NCBI GenBank assembly: GCA_009835985.1
Contig: VXWI01000036.1
Coordinates: 1 to 64,000, forward strand
Length of the DNA stretch: 64,000 nt
Reading direction: 5' to 3'
Source: Acidobacteriota bacterium
Lineage (GTDB): Bacteria; Acidobacteriota; Vicinamibacteria; Marinacidobacterales; Marinacidobacteraceae
Within the stretch, counting starts at the first letter, position 1; every line of letters begins with the position of its first letter. Below are positions 19,575-29,374 of this stretch, one piece after another. The notes beneath the pieces were generated by a model, which was given only the letters and a program-made list of their open reading frames with translations, made no database searches and was not told the DNA's origin. The position numbers and the translations under genes were made by a program.

Positions 19575-20410
19575 TGGTCGGCCAGGTAGCGCTGCGCGGC
19601 CGCCGTCGCCAAGCCGCGCACCGCGAGGATGCGGCGTGGGCGGTCGCTGACGGAGACGGCCCCCCGGGAATCGAGCAGGTTGAACAGATGCGAGGCCCGC
19701 AGGCACTGCTCGTAGCCCGGCACCACCATTCCTCCCTCGATCAGGCGGGCGCCCTCGGCGATCGCCTCGTCGAAGTTGCGGCTCAGCACCGCCGTGTCCG
19801 CCGCCTCGAACGCGTAACGCGAGGACTGCTGCTCGTCGGCCAGCCGGACGGTCCGGTAGTCAACGCCCTTCGCCCACTCGAGGTCGTACACGTCGTCCAC
19901 GTCCTGTAGATACATCGCGAGCCGCTCCAGCCCGTAGGTGATCTCCACCGAGATGGGAGCCAGTTCGAGGCCCCCGGCCTGCTGGAAGTAGGTGAACTGG
20001 CTGATCTCGAGGCCGTCGAGCACGACCTGCCAGCCCACGCCCCAGGCCCCGAGGGTGGGCGCGGCCCAGTTGTCCTCCTCGAAGCGGAGATCGTGCCGGG
20101 AAGCGTCCACCCCGCACTCCGCGAGGCTCTCGAGGTACAGGTCCTGAATGTCCTGGGGAGACGGCTTCAGGATGAGCTGGAGCTGATGGTGCTTCCCGAG
20201 GCGGTTCGGGTTCTCGCCGTAGCGCCCGTCGGCGGGCCGGCGGGAAGGCTGCACGTACACCACCCTCCACGGCGTTTCTCCGAGCACCCGGAAAAACGTC
20301 TCCGGATGCATGGTCCCGGCGCCCATCTCCATGTCGTACGGCTGGACGACGACGGCGCCCTGGTCGGCCCAGAAGCCCGTCAGCTTCGCGATCAGTTGCT
20401 GAAAGGTCAC
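19571..20410 (-). CDS. glyQ: Glycyl-tRNA synthetase alpha subunit
   Basis: TFQQLIAKLTGFWADQGAVVVQPYDMEMGAGTMHPETFFRVLG...VYVQPSRRPADGRYGENPNRL; GTG start at 20410 and 4-bp overlap with glyS. Confidence 0.95.
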   Translation of the reverse strand: MTFQQLIAKLTGFWADQGAVVVQPYDMEMGAGTMHPETFFRVLGETPWRVVYVQPSRRPADGRYGENPNRLGKHHQLQLILKPSPQDIQDLYLESLAECGVDASRHDLRFEEDNWAAPTLGAWGVGWQVVLDGLEISQFTYFQQAGGLELAPISVEITYGLERLAMYLQDVDDVYDLEWAKGVDYRTVRLADEQQSSRYAFEAADTAVLSRNFDEAIAEGARLIEGGMVVPGYEQCLRASHLFNLLDSRGAVSVSDRPRRILAVRGLATAAAQRYLADQ

Positions 20411-21183
20411 TGCGCGCGATCCCGGGCGGGGCTGAGGCGGGGTTCGAGGAGCCCCTCGAGGGCATGGCGGGCCGGTAGCGCCCGCTCCGCGAAGCCGGCG
20501 GTGAGCCGCCCGTGGAACCGGAAGAGCTCGCGAGCGGTCGAGCCTTCCGGAACCGAAGCCGAGGGCGGTGCGACCCAGAAGGTCTCCAGCAAACCGAGCG
20601 CCCCGGCGGACAGGCGATCGGTCGGCTCTCCGTGCCCGGGAGCGCAGCGGGTGCAGGCGTAGACCGGACCGGCGGCGAAGAACACCGCCCCGCCCTGCTC
20701 GAAGCCGGCGCCGCAGGCGCAGCGCCCGGGCCGCGGGTAGAGCCCCGCCAGGCGCAGCAGCCACGCCTCGAAATAGGCGACCACCACTTCCGCGGGCCGG
20801 CGCTCGAGGAGCGCGTCCCGGCAGGCAGAGATCAACCGGTAGAGCTTGGGGTCGGCTTCCCGGTCGGGGGCGAAGGTGTCCACGAGCCGGGAAAGGTAGC
20901 CCAGTGCGGCGGCGCTTACGGGGTCACGGGCGAGCGGCAAGGCGGAAGTCACGAGTTCACAGCGGTCGAGATGCACGAGTTCCCTGCCCTCGCGCTCGTA
21001 CCAGCCCGCCTCCACCTCGTTCCCGATGTCGAGCGCGCTCCCGTAGCGCGATTTGGGCCGCCGCGCCCCGCGCGCCCACGCCCGGACCTTCCCCTCCTCC
21101 CCGCTGAACAGCACGGCGACCCGGTCCGCCTCGGCGACCGCGTAGGTGCGGAGAACGAACGCGCGGGATTGTTTGAGCGGCAT
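20407..21183 (-). CDS. recO: DNA repair protein RecO
   Basis: MPLKQSRAFVLRTYAVAEADRVAVLFSGEEGKVRAWARGARRPKSRYGSALDIG; Cys cluster CACGAGF...CTRC; overlaps glyQ by 4 bp. Confidence 0.9.
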   Translation of the reverse strand: MPLKQSRAFVLRTYAVAEADRVAVLFSGEEGKVRAWARGARRPKSRYGSALDIGNEVEAGWYEREGRELVHLDRCELVTSALPLARDPVSAAALGYLSRLVDTFAPDREADPKLYRLISACRDALLERRPAEVVVAYFEAWLLRLAGLYPRPGRCACGAGFEQGGAVFFAAGPVYACTRCAPGHGEPTDRLSAGALGLLETFWVAPPSASVPEGSTARELFRFHGRLTAGFAERALPARHALEGLLEPRLSPARDRAQ

Positions 21184-21265
21184 GGGAAGCGGCTGGTCAG
21201 AGGCTAACCGGTGTTTTCGCTATCGCTCGGAGGACCGCGCGGTTTCGCGACCCTCCCGGGCCGCG

Positions 21266-21315
21266 GCCCCCACCGGGAGAACTGGCCGCCGGCCAGAGGC
21301 CGGCGCTCCGAGCCG
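21266..21315 (+). repeat. REP/BIME-like module D (composite)
   Basis: CCCCCACCGGGAGAACTGGCCGCCGGCCAGAGGCCGGCGCTCCGAGCCG between recO and mgtE. Confidence 0.82.
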
Positions 21316-21322
21316 TCTCGCC

Positions 21323-22681
21323 TCAGAGGTACGTCAGGGCTGCCACCCCGATGCTCAGGAACAGCAGGAAGCCGGAGACATCCGTGGCGGTGGTGACGAA
21401 GACCGAGGAGGCCAGCGCCGGGTCCACCTTGAGCCACCGCAGGGTCAGCGGCATCAGCGTGCCCACCACCGCGGCCACCACCATGGTGCCGACCATGGCC
21501 AGCGCGAGAGCCAGCCCGATGCGGGGGTCCCCCTTCCAGACCCAGGAGACCCCGGCGATCAGGACGCCGATCATCAGACCGTTGGCCGAACCGACCGCGA
21601 GTTCCTTGAAGAGAGCCTGCCGGCTGTTCTTCCAGCTCAGCTCTCCGAGCGCGATGCCGCGCACCATCACGGTCAGCGTCTGGTTGCCCGCGTTGCCGCC
21701 AAGCAACGGCACCATGGGCATGAAGACGGCGAGGATCGCGAACCGGGCGATGTCTTCCTCGAAGAGGCTGACCACCCAGGCCGCCACAAAGGCGGTGGCG
21801 AGGTTGACCGTCAGCCAGGGGATGCGCATCCGGATGGAACGGGACGCCTTGGTGAAGACGCTCTCGGAAACCCCGAGCCCGGCCATCCGGTACATGTCCT
21901 CGGTGGCCTCTTCCTTGATCACGTCGATGATGTCGTCCACGGTGATGACTCCGACCAGCTTCCCCTGCTGGTTCACCACCGGGACCGCGAGGATGTTGTA
22001 GCTGGCCACCAACTGGGCGACCTCCTCCTGGTCCATCTCGGTGCGCACCCGGAGGACGTCGGTCACCATGACCTCCGAGAGCAGCGCCTCCGGGCGCCGC
22101 TGGAGGAGCTGGCGCAGCGAGAGCACCCCCACCAGGGTCCCGTGGCCATCCACGACGTAGATATAGAAGACCATCTCCACGTCGGGCGACTCCTGGAGGC
22201 GCGCGATGGTCTCGCCGATGGTGGCGTCCTCGGGGACCGAGAACACCTTCGGGCTCATGATCCGGCCGGCGGTCTCCTCCGGGTACTGGAGCAGGTCCTC
22301 GACATCGGAGGCCTCACGGGTCCGCATGCCCCGGAGCACCCGCTCGCGGAGTTCCTCGGGGAGCTCGCTCAGGAACTCGGCGGCGTCGTCGGGGTCGAGT
22401 TCCTGGAGAAGCTGGGAAATCTCCGCGGGCTCGAGCCGCGGCATCAGGTCGGCGGCGCGCTCGACCCCGAACTCTCCGAGCGCCGCGGCGGCGAGATTCA
22501 GATCCCGCTGGAAAACGACCCGGAACGTCTTCAGCCGGTAGGCCTCCGGCAGGTCGGCGAGAACCTGCGCCACATCCGCCGGATGCAGCTTCTCGAGGAT
22601 GCGGTGTGCGTTAGCGAAGGCCCCCCGGGACACCAGTTTGCGCACCGTCTCCGCGAGCAGCGGGGTCTTGGTGAGAACCAT
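21323..22681 (-). CDS. mgtE: Magnesium transporter MgtE
   Basis: N-domain DPDDAAEFLSELPEELRERVL, CBS pair, TM domain with MPMVPLLGGNAGNQTLTVMVRGIALGEL. Confidence 0.95.
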   Translation of the reverse strand: MVLTKTPLLAETVRKLVSRGAFANAHRILEKLHPADVAQVLADLPEAYRLKTFRVVFQRDLNLAAAALGEFGVERAADLMPRLEPAEISQLLQELDPDDAAEFLSELPEELRERVLRGMRTREASDVEDLLQYPEETAGRIMSPKVFSVPEDATIGETIARLQESPDVEMVFYIYVVDGHGTLVGVLSLRQLLQRRPEALLSEVMVTDVLRVRTEMDQEEVAQLVASYNILAVPVVNQQGKLVGVITVDDIIDVIKEEATEDMYRMAGLGVSESVFTKASRSIRMRIPWLTVNLATAFVAAWVVSLFEEDIARFAILAVFMPMVPLLGGNAGNQTLTVMVRGIALGELSWKNSRQALFKELAVGSANGLMIGVLIAGVSWVWKGDPRIGLALALAMVGTMVVAAVVGTLMPLTLRWLKVDPALASSVFVTTATDVSGFLLFLSIGVAALTYL

Positions 22682-22818
22682 GGCGGGTACCGGAAGGGCG
22701 CACCTCGACGGGGGCGGTTCTCCGGCTGGGTTCCGGAGGTTGGGCGGATTCGTCGAGCTGCATCAGGGGGCGGAGGGTACCACGGAGCGCGTCCCCTCCG
22801 GCGGGTCTCCCCCGGCGT

Positions 22819-23331
22819 TTACGGCTTTCGCTCACGCGAGGACGGCTTGCCGGCGAGCGGGCAGACCGCCTCGACCTTCGCCGCGATCTCCCGCCCGACC
22901 GCCGCGAGCTGCGATGCGTCCAGTTGGCCCTGGATTTCCTCGAACAACTGGCGCTCCTCGGTGCGGATGTGGCCGTGAAGCACCTCTGCGAACCGCCGCA
23001 GGAGCGGGATGCGCTCTTCGTCGGTCGCCCCGGCGATACGCCGAACGAGGTCTTCCATCACCCGGTGCTCCGCGACGAGGCTGTCGAGCAAGGCGCCCGA
23101 GCGAAGGAAGGGCCGGACCGCCGGGAAGAGGACCTCCTCCTCGACACGAAAATGCCCGAGGAGTTCGACCTCGGCGAGGCGGGCCACCTTGTCCGCGAGT
23201 TCGAGCGCTTTCTCCCGGGTGGGCTCCGCCTTCAGACCACGGTCGATGAATACCGTGAGGGCCAGGCCGTGCTGGTGCTGATGGGAGAGCGGGATGAGGC
23301 CCGGATCCCGGTGCAGCGGTTGCGGGGCCAT
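22819..23331 (-). CDS. Hemerythrin HHE cation-binding domain protein (copy 1)
   Basis: LSHQHQHGLALTVFIDR, HFRVEEEVLFPAV, EHRVMEDLVRR, HIRTEERQLFEEI. Confidence 0.88.
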   Translation of the reverse strand: MAPQPLHRDPGLIPLSHQHQHGLALTVFIDRGLKAEPTREKALELADKVARLAEVELLGHFRVEEEVLFPAVRPFLRSGALLDSLVAEHRVMEDLVRRIAGATDEERIPLLRRFAEVLHGHIRTEERQLFEEIQGQLDASQLAAVGREIAAKVEAVCPLAGKPSSRERKP

Positions 23332-23471
23332 CCCCGCACTCTAGTCGCAGTGGCCGGGCCGGCGGGATGGATGCGGGTCGCGACAGCTGGCGCCGCGTTC
23401 CCTGCCGTCGTTGCCTCGAGGCCGAGCAGCGTTGCTACGGGAGCGTTGCCAGCTGCTCGGGAGACCCGGTC

Positions 23472-23984
23472 CTACCAGAGCCTGTGGACCGTGAGGCCCA
23501 TCGCCCGTCTTGCCTCGTCAACCTTGAGGCCGAGCTCTTCCCGTCCCGCTTCGTCGAGTCGGCCATCGATCTGCCGGAAGAGTTCCACCTCCTCCATGCG
23601 GATGTGCCGGCGAAGCGATGCTCCGAACTGCCGCAGCAGCGAGGCGCGCTCGTGAGCGGAGGAGCCCGCGAGCCGCCCGACCAGTGTCTCCATGTTCCGG
23701 TGATGGGCAATCAATTGGTCGATCAACGGATCGGAGTCGAGCGCCTGCCGCAACGCGGGTAAGAGAGCGGTCTCCTCCACCTGGAAGTGGGGGAACAGTT
23801 CCTTTTCCGCGAACCCGGCCACTTTGCCGGCGATTTCCGCCAGTCTCCCGGGGGTCGGATCCACCTTGAGATAACGGTCGATGAGCACGGCCACCGCCAG
23901 GGCGTGCAGGTGATGTGCGGACAACCGGTCGATTCCGGGGGCCCGGGGCAGAGTCGGGGTCACCGGGCGAATTGTACGGGTCAA
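23472..23984 (-). CDS. Hemerythrin HHE cation-binding domain protein (copy 2)
   Basis: LSAHHLHALAVAVLIDRYLK, HFQVEETALLPAL, HHRNMETLVGRL, HIRMEEVELFRQID; clear paralog of the preceding gene. Confidence 0.88.
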   Translation of the reverse strand: MTRTIRPVTPTLPRAPGIDRLSAHHLHALAVAVLIDRYLKVDPTPGRLAEIAGKVAGFAEKELFPHFQVEETALLPALRQALDSDPLIDQLIAHHRNMETLVGRLAGSSAHERASLLRQFGASLRRHIRMEEVELFRQIDGRLDEAGREELGLKVDEARRAMGLTVHRLW

Positions 23985-24018
23985 ACGCGTTTCGCCGGCA
24001 TCGTCTCGGCCGGACGCT

Positions 24019-25128
24019 CTAACTCCGGCGCCGCCGCGTACCGGACGAACCCTTGCCGAGGAGCAGCGCCAGCGAGGCGAGCGCGGCGCGATCCGGGACC
24101 CGGGTGGTCTTCATCCGCAGGTCCATCTCGGCCAGTTGCCTGAGCATGGCCCTGAGTTCGGCCGGGCGGAAGCGGCGGGCCGCGCGCTCGAGATCGTCGG
24201 CGACCCGGCGGGGCACGCGCAGCGCCTCGGCGAGGGGTTCGTCCCCGCCGTGGGCCTGGGCCAACTGGATCTGGGTCACGAGCCGGTACAGCAGCGCCAT
24301 GAGCGCCTGCGGCGACTCCCCGTCCCGAAGCAGCGATTCGAGCGAAGAAAGCGCCGTCTCGGTGCGGCCCGCCTGCAACGCATCGGTGAAACGGAAGCGG
24401 TCCTGGACACTGCCGCCGCCGAGCACCTGTTCCATGTCCGCAAGGGTGACGTCACCACCCTCGTCGCTGGCGGCGTACACGGCGAGTTTCTCGATCTCGT
24501 TCACCTGCTGGCGCAGTTCCCGGCCGAACCGCTCGAAGAGCAACTCCGCACCCTGTTCGGGCAGGTTGAGGCCGCGCTCGCGCGCGGCGCGCCGGATCCA
24601 GTGGACCATCCGGGCCGGAGGAGGCGCGTCGCAATCGAGCACCAGCGCCCCTCCACCGGCGACGGCATCGCCCAACGAAGAGGCCAGCGCCTTCCAGTCC
24701 TTGCGCCGCCGGTCGGGGCTCCGCTCCCATTCGAGAGCGATGACGGCCCGTCCCGGCGGTCGATCGACAAGCTCGAGCACGACGCCGGCAAGCCCCGTGG
24801 CGCTGGCGGGCGGCTGGGAGATCCGCAGGCCGTTTTCGATGAGAACGACGGGAGCGCCGCTGAACGAAACCGTGCGGGTGGCGCTCACCACCTGCTCGGC
24901 GCTCGCCGCCCGGCCGTCGAAACGGCGCAGCCGGAACGGCGCCGGCGGCCGTCCCAGATGGTGGTCAGCCAGCCGCCGCAGGGTTCGCTGCCGGAGCCAG
25001 CTGTCCGCGCCCCCCACGACATAGAAGGCGCCCGCTTCGGGGGCCGGCAGCCGATCGACCATCTTCTCCGCCGGAACGGGCCCGAGCGCGGCGAAAGTCT
25101 TGCCGAACCCGGCCTCGGCGAAGGCCAT
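24019..25128 (-). CDS. holA: DNA polymerase III delta subunit
   Basis: FYVVGGADSWLRQRTLRRL; DCDAPPPARMVHWIRRAARERGL; FGRELRQQVNEIEKLAVYA; position directly after lptE. Confidence 0.85.
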   Translation of the reverse strand: MAFAEAGFGKTFAALGPVPAEKMVDRLPAPEAGAFYVVGGADSWLRQRTLRRLADHHLGRPPAPFRLRRFDGRAASAEQVVSATRTVSFSGAPVVLIENGLRISQPPASATGLAGVVLELVDRPPGRAVIALEWERSPDRRRKDWKALASSLGDAVAGGGALVLDCDAPPPARMVHWIRRAARERGLNLPEQGAELLFERFGRELRQQVNEIEKLAVYAASDEGGDVTLADMEQVLGGGSVQDRFRFTDALQAGRTETALSSLESLLRDGESPQALMALLYRLVTQIQLAQAHGGDEPLAEALRVPRRVADDLERAARRFRPAELRAMLRQLAEMDLRMKTTRVPDRAALASLALLLGKGSSGTRRRRS

Positions 25129-25700
25129 CAGAACCCCTCGAGAATCGCCACCAGCAGGGAGTCCGCGAAAGCGCTGGCGATCCGCGAGAACGCGAGCCCC
25201 TCCCGGTCGAAGGCGGCATCGGGATCGTCCCCGATCGAGAACTCGTCACGCAGCGTGAACTCGTCCGACTCGAAGAGCACGACGTCATTGACGACGTCCG
25301 TGAACTCCACGGTGGCGCGCACGATGATGAGATACGTGGAGGCCGCTCCCGTCGCCGGATCGAGCTGCGCCGGCGAGAAATCCACGCTCAGCACCGTGCC
25401 CCGCATCACCGCGTCGGCCCCCTCCTCGGTCTCCTGGACCTCGTAACGGCCCCGCCGGTTGAACCCCGCGATGATCTGTTCCGTCATCCCCTCTTCCACC
25501 TCGGGGAAGGCGCTCTCGTTGTCGAAGGGGAGGATGGCGACGACCTGGACGTGGCCGGGGAGCCCCCCGCCGATGCCTGCAAGCCGGTAACCGCATCCCC
25601 CGAGGACGCCCAGCCACACGAGTCCGAACAGCGCCGGACGCCTCCAGCCCCGGCGGGCGCAAACGGCGCCCCGACGGGCGGAGCGGATGGCGGAGTTCAC
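25128..25700 (-). CDS. lptE: LPS assembly lipoprotein LptE
   Basis: Lipobox GGCGYRLAG, VAILPFDNESAFPEVEEGMTEQIIAGFNRRGRYEV..., and leuS-lptE-holA context. Confidence 0.82.
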   Translation of the reverse strand: MNSAIRSARRGAVCARRGWRRPALFGLVWLGVLGGCGYRLAGIGGGLPGHVQVVAILPFDNESAFPEVEEGMTEQIIAGFNRRGRYEVQETEEGADAVMRGTVLSVDFSPAQLDPATGAASTYLIIVRATVEFTDVVNDVVLFESDEFTLRDEFSIGDDPDAAFDREGLAFSRIASAFADSLLVAILEGF

Positions 25701-28177
25701 GACGGGCGGGCCGCCACGAAGTTCACGAGCCGGTCCGGCACGGTCACGATACGGCGAACCTCGAGTCCCTCCAGGTGACGGCGGATTCCCGCGTTCTCCC
25801 GGGCCTGGTCGACGAGCACCCCCCGCTCGAGGCCCGCCGGCACCTCGAGGCGGCCCCGGAGTTTTCCGTTCACCTGCAGCACCACGAGCACCTGCTCATC
25901 CCGGGCGAGATCCTCGTCGCATTCGGGCCACGGGGCTTCCACGAGCATCGTCTCGCCGCCCAGCCGCTCCCAGAGTTCCTCCGTGAGATGGGGCGCCATG
26001 GGGTTGAGGAGCGAGACGACCGTTTCGACCGCCTCGCGCACCGTCCGGCGGGAGGCCTCGCTGGCGGCGTCCGACAGGCGCTGCGAAAGCGCTGAGGTCA
26101 GTTCCATGACGGCGGCAATCGCGGTATTGGGATGGATGCGGTCCTGGAGGTCCCGGGTGACCCGCCGAATCGTCTGATGGGTCTTGCGGCGGAGCGCCAC
26201 GTCCTCGGGCGCGAAGTCCTCGTCCCCAACCGGTGGCGGTGTGGACACCAGCCAGTCCGCGTCCCCGGGAATCAGTCGTTCCAGCCGTCGCAGGAAGCGC
26301 GCCGGCCCGGAGAGACGGGCATCGGTCCAATCCATCTCCTTTTCCGGAGGCGACTCGAAGAGGACGTAGAGACGGATCGCGTCGGCCCCGTGCCGTTCCA
26401 CCACGGCGTCCGGGTCCACGACGTTGCCCTTGCTCTTGGACATCTTGGCGCCGTCCTTGATGACCATCCCCTGGCTCAGTTGGCGGACCACCGGTTCATC
26501 GGTGCCGGCCAGCCCGAGGTCCCGCATCATCTTGGTCCAGAACCGGCAGTAGATGAGGTGCAGGATGGCGTGCTCGACGCCGCCGATGTAGAGATCAATG
26601 GGGAACCAGGCGCGGGCCTTCTCCGCATCGAAAGGCGCCCCGGCGTTGTGCGGATCGAGGTAGCGGTAGAAGTACCACGACGAGTCCACAAAGGTGTCCA
26701 TGGTGTCGGTCTCGCGGCGTGCGGCACAACCGCAGCGCGGGCAGTCCACCTGGAGCCAGGACTCCATCTTCGAGAGCACGGACCCTCCCATGCCCGTGAT
26801 CTCGACATCGCGGGGCAACTCGACCGGGAGATCGTCCTCGGGCACCGGAACCTCGCCGCACTCCCCGCAATGGATCATCGGAATGGGCGTGCCCCAGTAC
26901 CGCTGCCGGGAGATTCCCCAGTCGCGGAACCGCCAGGCGATCTTGGGCTCGCCGTAGCCGCCTTCGCGGGCGTGCTCCGCCATTGCGGTCTTTGCCTCCT
27001 CCGTGGGCAGACCGCTGAACGGGCCGGAATCGACCACGGTCCCGTGGTCCACGAAGGCGCCGTCCGCCGCCGCGAGGTCGGAATCGTTCGGGATGACGAC
27101 GGTCCGGATCTCGATCCCGTACGTCTTCGCGAACTCGTGGTCGCGCTCGTCGTGCGCCGGAACCGCCATGACGGCGCCGGTCCCGTACTCCATGAGCACG
27201 TAGTCGGCGACGAAGACCGGAATCTCCTCTCCCGAGAACGGGTTCAGCGCCTTGAAGCCGGTGTTCACTCCAGTCTTTTCGGTCTCGCCGGTCGAGTGGC
27301 TCTCACCGGGGCGCGGCGCGGCGGCGGTGCGGACGTAGTCGGCCACCTCCGGGTTCCGGGCCGCGATGGCCAGGGCCGCGGCATGACGGGGAGCGAGCAC
27401 CAGTGCGGTCGCGCCATAGATGGTGTCGACCCGGGTGGTGAACACCGGGACGTCGCCCCCGTCTCCCAGCGCCGGGATCCGGAAGTGGATCTCCGCGCCT
27501 TCCGAGCGCCCGATCCAGTTGCGCTGCAGCACCAGCACCTTGTGCGGCCAACCGGGCATCCGCTCCATCTCGTCGAGCAGCTCGTCGGCGTAGTCGGTGA
27601 CGCGCAGGAACCACTGGGGGAGTTCCCGCTCCTCGACCACCGCCTCGCAGCGCCAGCACCCCCCGGCCTCGACCTGCTCGTTGGCGAGCACGGTTTCGCA
27701 ACCGGGGCACCAGTTGACGGCGCCGTTCTTCCGGTAGGCGAGCCCGCGCTCCCACATCTTGACGAAGAACCACTGGTTCCAGCGGTAGTAGGACGAATCG
27801 CAGGTGGCGAACTCGCGCTCCCAGTCGTAGCTGAACCCGAGCCGGCGGAGCTGGCGCCGCATGTGGTCGATGTTCTGCGTGGTCCAGTCGGCCGGGTGAG
27901 CCCCGCGCTGGAGCGCCGCGTTCTCGGCCGGCAGGCCGAGAGCGTCCCATCCGATGGGATGCATCACGGTGAAACCGTTGCGCCGGTAGAAGCGGGCGAC
28001 CACGTCGCCGATGGAGTAGTTCCGCACATGGCCCATGTGGATGCGCCCGGACGGATAAGGAAGCATCTCGAGGCAGTAGAAGCGCGGCCCCTCCGGCAGG
28101 TCCGGCGCGCGGAAGGAACCCTCCCGCTCCCAGCGGTCCTGCCACTTGGTTTCGACGCGTTCGTGAAAGGTGCTCAT
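25697..28177 (-). CDS. leuS: Leucyl-tRNA synthetase
   Basis: EMLPYPSGRIHMGHVRNYSIGDV (HIGH region), GMVIKDGAKMSKSKGNVVDPD (KMSKS), HIGGVEHAILHLIYCRF-type block. Confidence 0.97.
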   Translation of the reverse strand: MSTFHERVETKWQDRWEREGSFRAPDLPEGPRFYCLEMLPYPSGRIHMGHVRNYSIGDVVARFYRRNGFTVMHPIGWDALGLPAENAALQRGAHPADWTTQNIDHMRRQLRRLGFSYDWEREFATCDSSYYRWNQWFFVKMWERGLAYRKNGAVNWCPGCETVLANEQVEAGGCWRCEAVVEERELPQWFLRVTDYADELLDEMERMPGWPHKVLVLQRNWIGRSEGAEIHFRIPALGDGGDVPVFTTRVDTIYGATALVLAPRHAAALAIAARNPEVADYVRTAAAPRPGESHSTGETEKTGVNTGFKALNPFSGEEIPVFVADYVLMEYGTGAVMAVPAHDERDHEFAKTYGIEIRTVVIPNDSDLAAADGAFVDHGTVVDSGPFSGLPTEEAKTAMAEHAREGGYGEPKIAWRFRDWGISRQRYWGTPIPMIHCGECGEVPVPEDDLPVELPRDVEITGMGGSVLSKMESWLQVDCPRCGCAARRETDTMDTFVDSSWYFYRYLDPHNAGAPFDAEKARAWFPIDLYIGGVEHAILHLIYCRFWTKMMRDLGLAGTDEPVVRQLSQGMVIKDGAKMSKSKGNVVDPDAVVERHGADAIRLYVLFESPPEKEMDWTDARLSGPARFLRRLERLIPGDADWLVSTPPPVGDEDFAPEDVALRRKTHQTIRRVTRDLQDRIHPNTAIAAVMELTSALSQRLSDAASEASRRTVREAVETVVSLLNPMAPHLTEELWERLGGETMLVEAPWPECDEDLARDEQVLVVLQVNGKLRGRLEVPAGLERGVLVDQARENAGIRRHLEGLEVRRIVTVPDRLVNFVAARPS

Positions 28178-29319
28178 GGGTCGCCGGGCGCGGAGACTAG
28201 CAGCCGCTCAGATGGTTTCCCGGCCGCTCGGCTGGTCGAACCGACCCGCTGCAGCGCCTTTCGCAGCATGGACCCGGACGGGATCCGATCGAGCTCCCGC
28301 GGGTGCACGAAGCGGCCCGCCGGACCGATCCCGCTGGGCGCCGGATCCACGAGATCGGCCTCGAACGGAACCACCGCGATCCTTCGATTCATCACGGTGT
28401 GCCGGAAGCCGGACAGTGCTCGCGCCGGCTGCAACCGGATCCCGTAGCGCGAGGCGGCCTCCCGGACGAGCGCCGTGTCCGCGGACTCATCGCTCCGGTA
28501 TTCACCGCACGGCAACTCGTAGAGGCCGCGCATGGGGCTTTCCCCACGCCGAAACACCAGGATCCGGCCCTCCCGGTCCCGGACGACGGCCACCGCGAGG
28601 CGTACGGAAACCGCCCGTGGACGCGCCGGACGCTCGGGAAACTCCGTCTGCCGCCCCGCCACGCGCGACCAGCAGAACTCACGGACCGGACACGGTCCGC
28701 ACCGGGGAACGGCCGGCGTGCAGACCGTCGCTCCGAGTTCCATCAGCGCCTGGTTCCAGTCGCCCGGGTCCCGGGCGCCATCCGCTTCCATCAGGCGGCC
28801 GGCCAGGTCCCGGACGCGCCCCTCGAACGGCGCCCGTCCCCGGACCCCCCCGACCATGAACAGCCGGGACAACACCCGGCGCACGTTTCCATCGACCGCG
28901 GCCACCGGTTCGCCAAAGGCGATGGAGGCGATGGCCGCCGCGGTGTACTCGCCGATCCCGGGGAGGCCCCGCAGCGACTCGGCCTTGCCGGGGATGTCCC
29001 GGTCTTCCGCAGCCAGTTGCCGCGCCGCCCGGTGGAGCGCGCGGGCGCGGCCGTAGTAGCCGAGGCCCGCCCAGGCGGCGAGGACCTCGTCCTCGGACGC
29101 GTCAGCCAGCGCCCCGGGGTCCGGAAAGCGAGCGACGAAAGCCCCGTAGCGCGGCAGCACGGCTTCCATCCGCGTCTGCTGGAGCATCACCTCCGACACC
29201 CAGACGCGCCAGGCATCGGGGGATTCGCGAAACGGAAGCTGGCGCTTGTTCTTCCGGAACCAGGCGAGCAGGGTCCGCCGCAGGAGACGGAACGGGGAGG
29301 CTGGAGGAAGGTCGGACAT
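28174..29319 (-). CDS. mutY: A/G-specific adenine glycosylase
   Basis: WVSEVMLQQTRMEAVLPRYGAF, LPGIGEYTAAAIASIAFGEPVAAVDGNVRRVLSR, MELGATVCTPAVPRCGPCPVREFC 4Fe-4S loop, C-terminal NUDIX-like region. Confidence 0.95.
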   Translation of the reverse strand: MSDLPPASPFRLLRRTLLAWFRKNKRQLPFRESPDAWRVWVSEVMLQQTRMEAVLPRYGAFVARFPDPGALADASEDEVLAAWAGLGYYGRARALHRAARQLAAEDRDIPGKAESLRGLPGIGEYTAAAIASIAFGEPVAAVDGNVRRVLSRLFMVGGVRGRAPFEGRVRDLAGRLMEADGARDPGDWNQALMELGATVCTPAVPRCGPCPVREFCWSRVAGRQTEFPERPARPRAVSVRLAVAVVRDREGRILVFRRGESPMRGLYELPCGEYRSDESADTALVREAASRYGIRLQPARALSGFRHTVMNRRIAVVPFEADLVDPAPSGIGPAGRFVHPRELDRIPSGSMLRKALQRVGSTSRAAGKPSERLLVSAPGDP

Positions 29320-29374
29320 GTGGCCGGAGCGAGCCGCCTCTGGCCGCCGCTCCGCGGCCGGCGCGCTGTCGCGC

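Noticed and set aside
22682-22818. Possible magnesium riboswitch upstream of mgtE
   Set aside because: No M-box-like conserved core recognised; the spacer is short and GC-rich.
29320-29374. REP-like GC-rich inverted segment between the M20 peptidase and mutY
   Set aside because: Only fragmentary resemblance (GGCCAGAGGC, GCTCC) with a broken stem; could be a decayed copy but not supportable.
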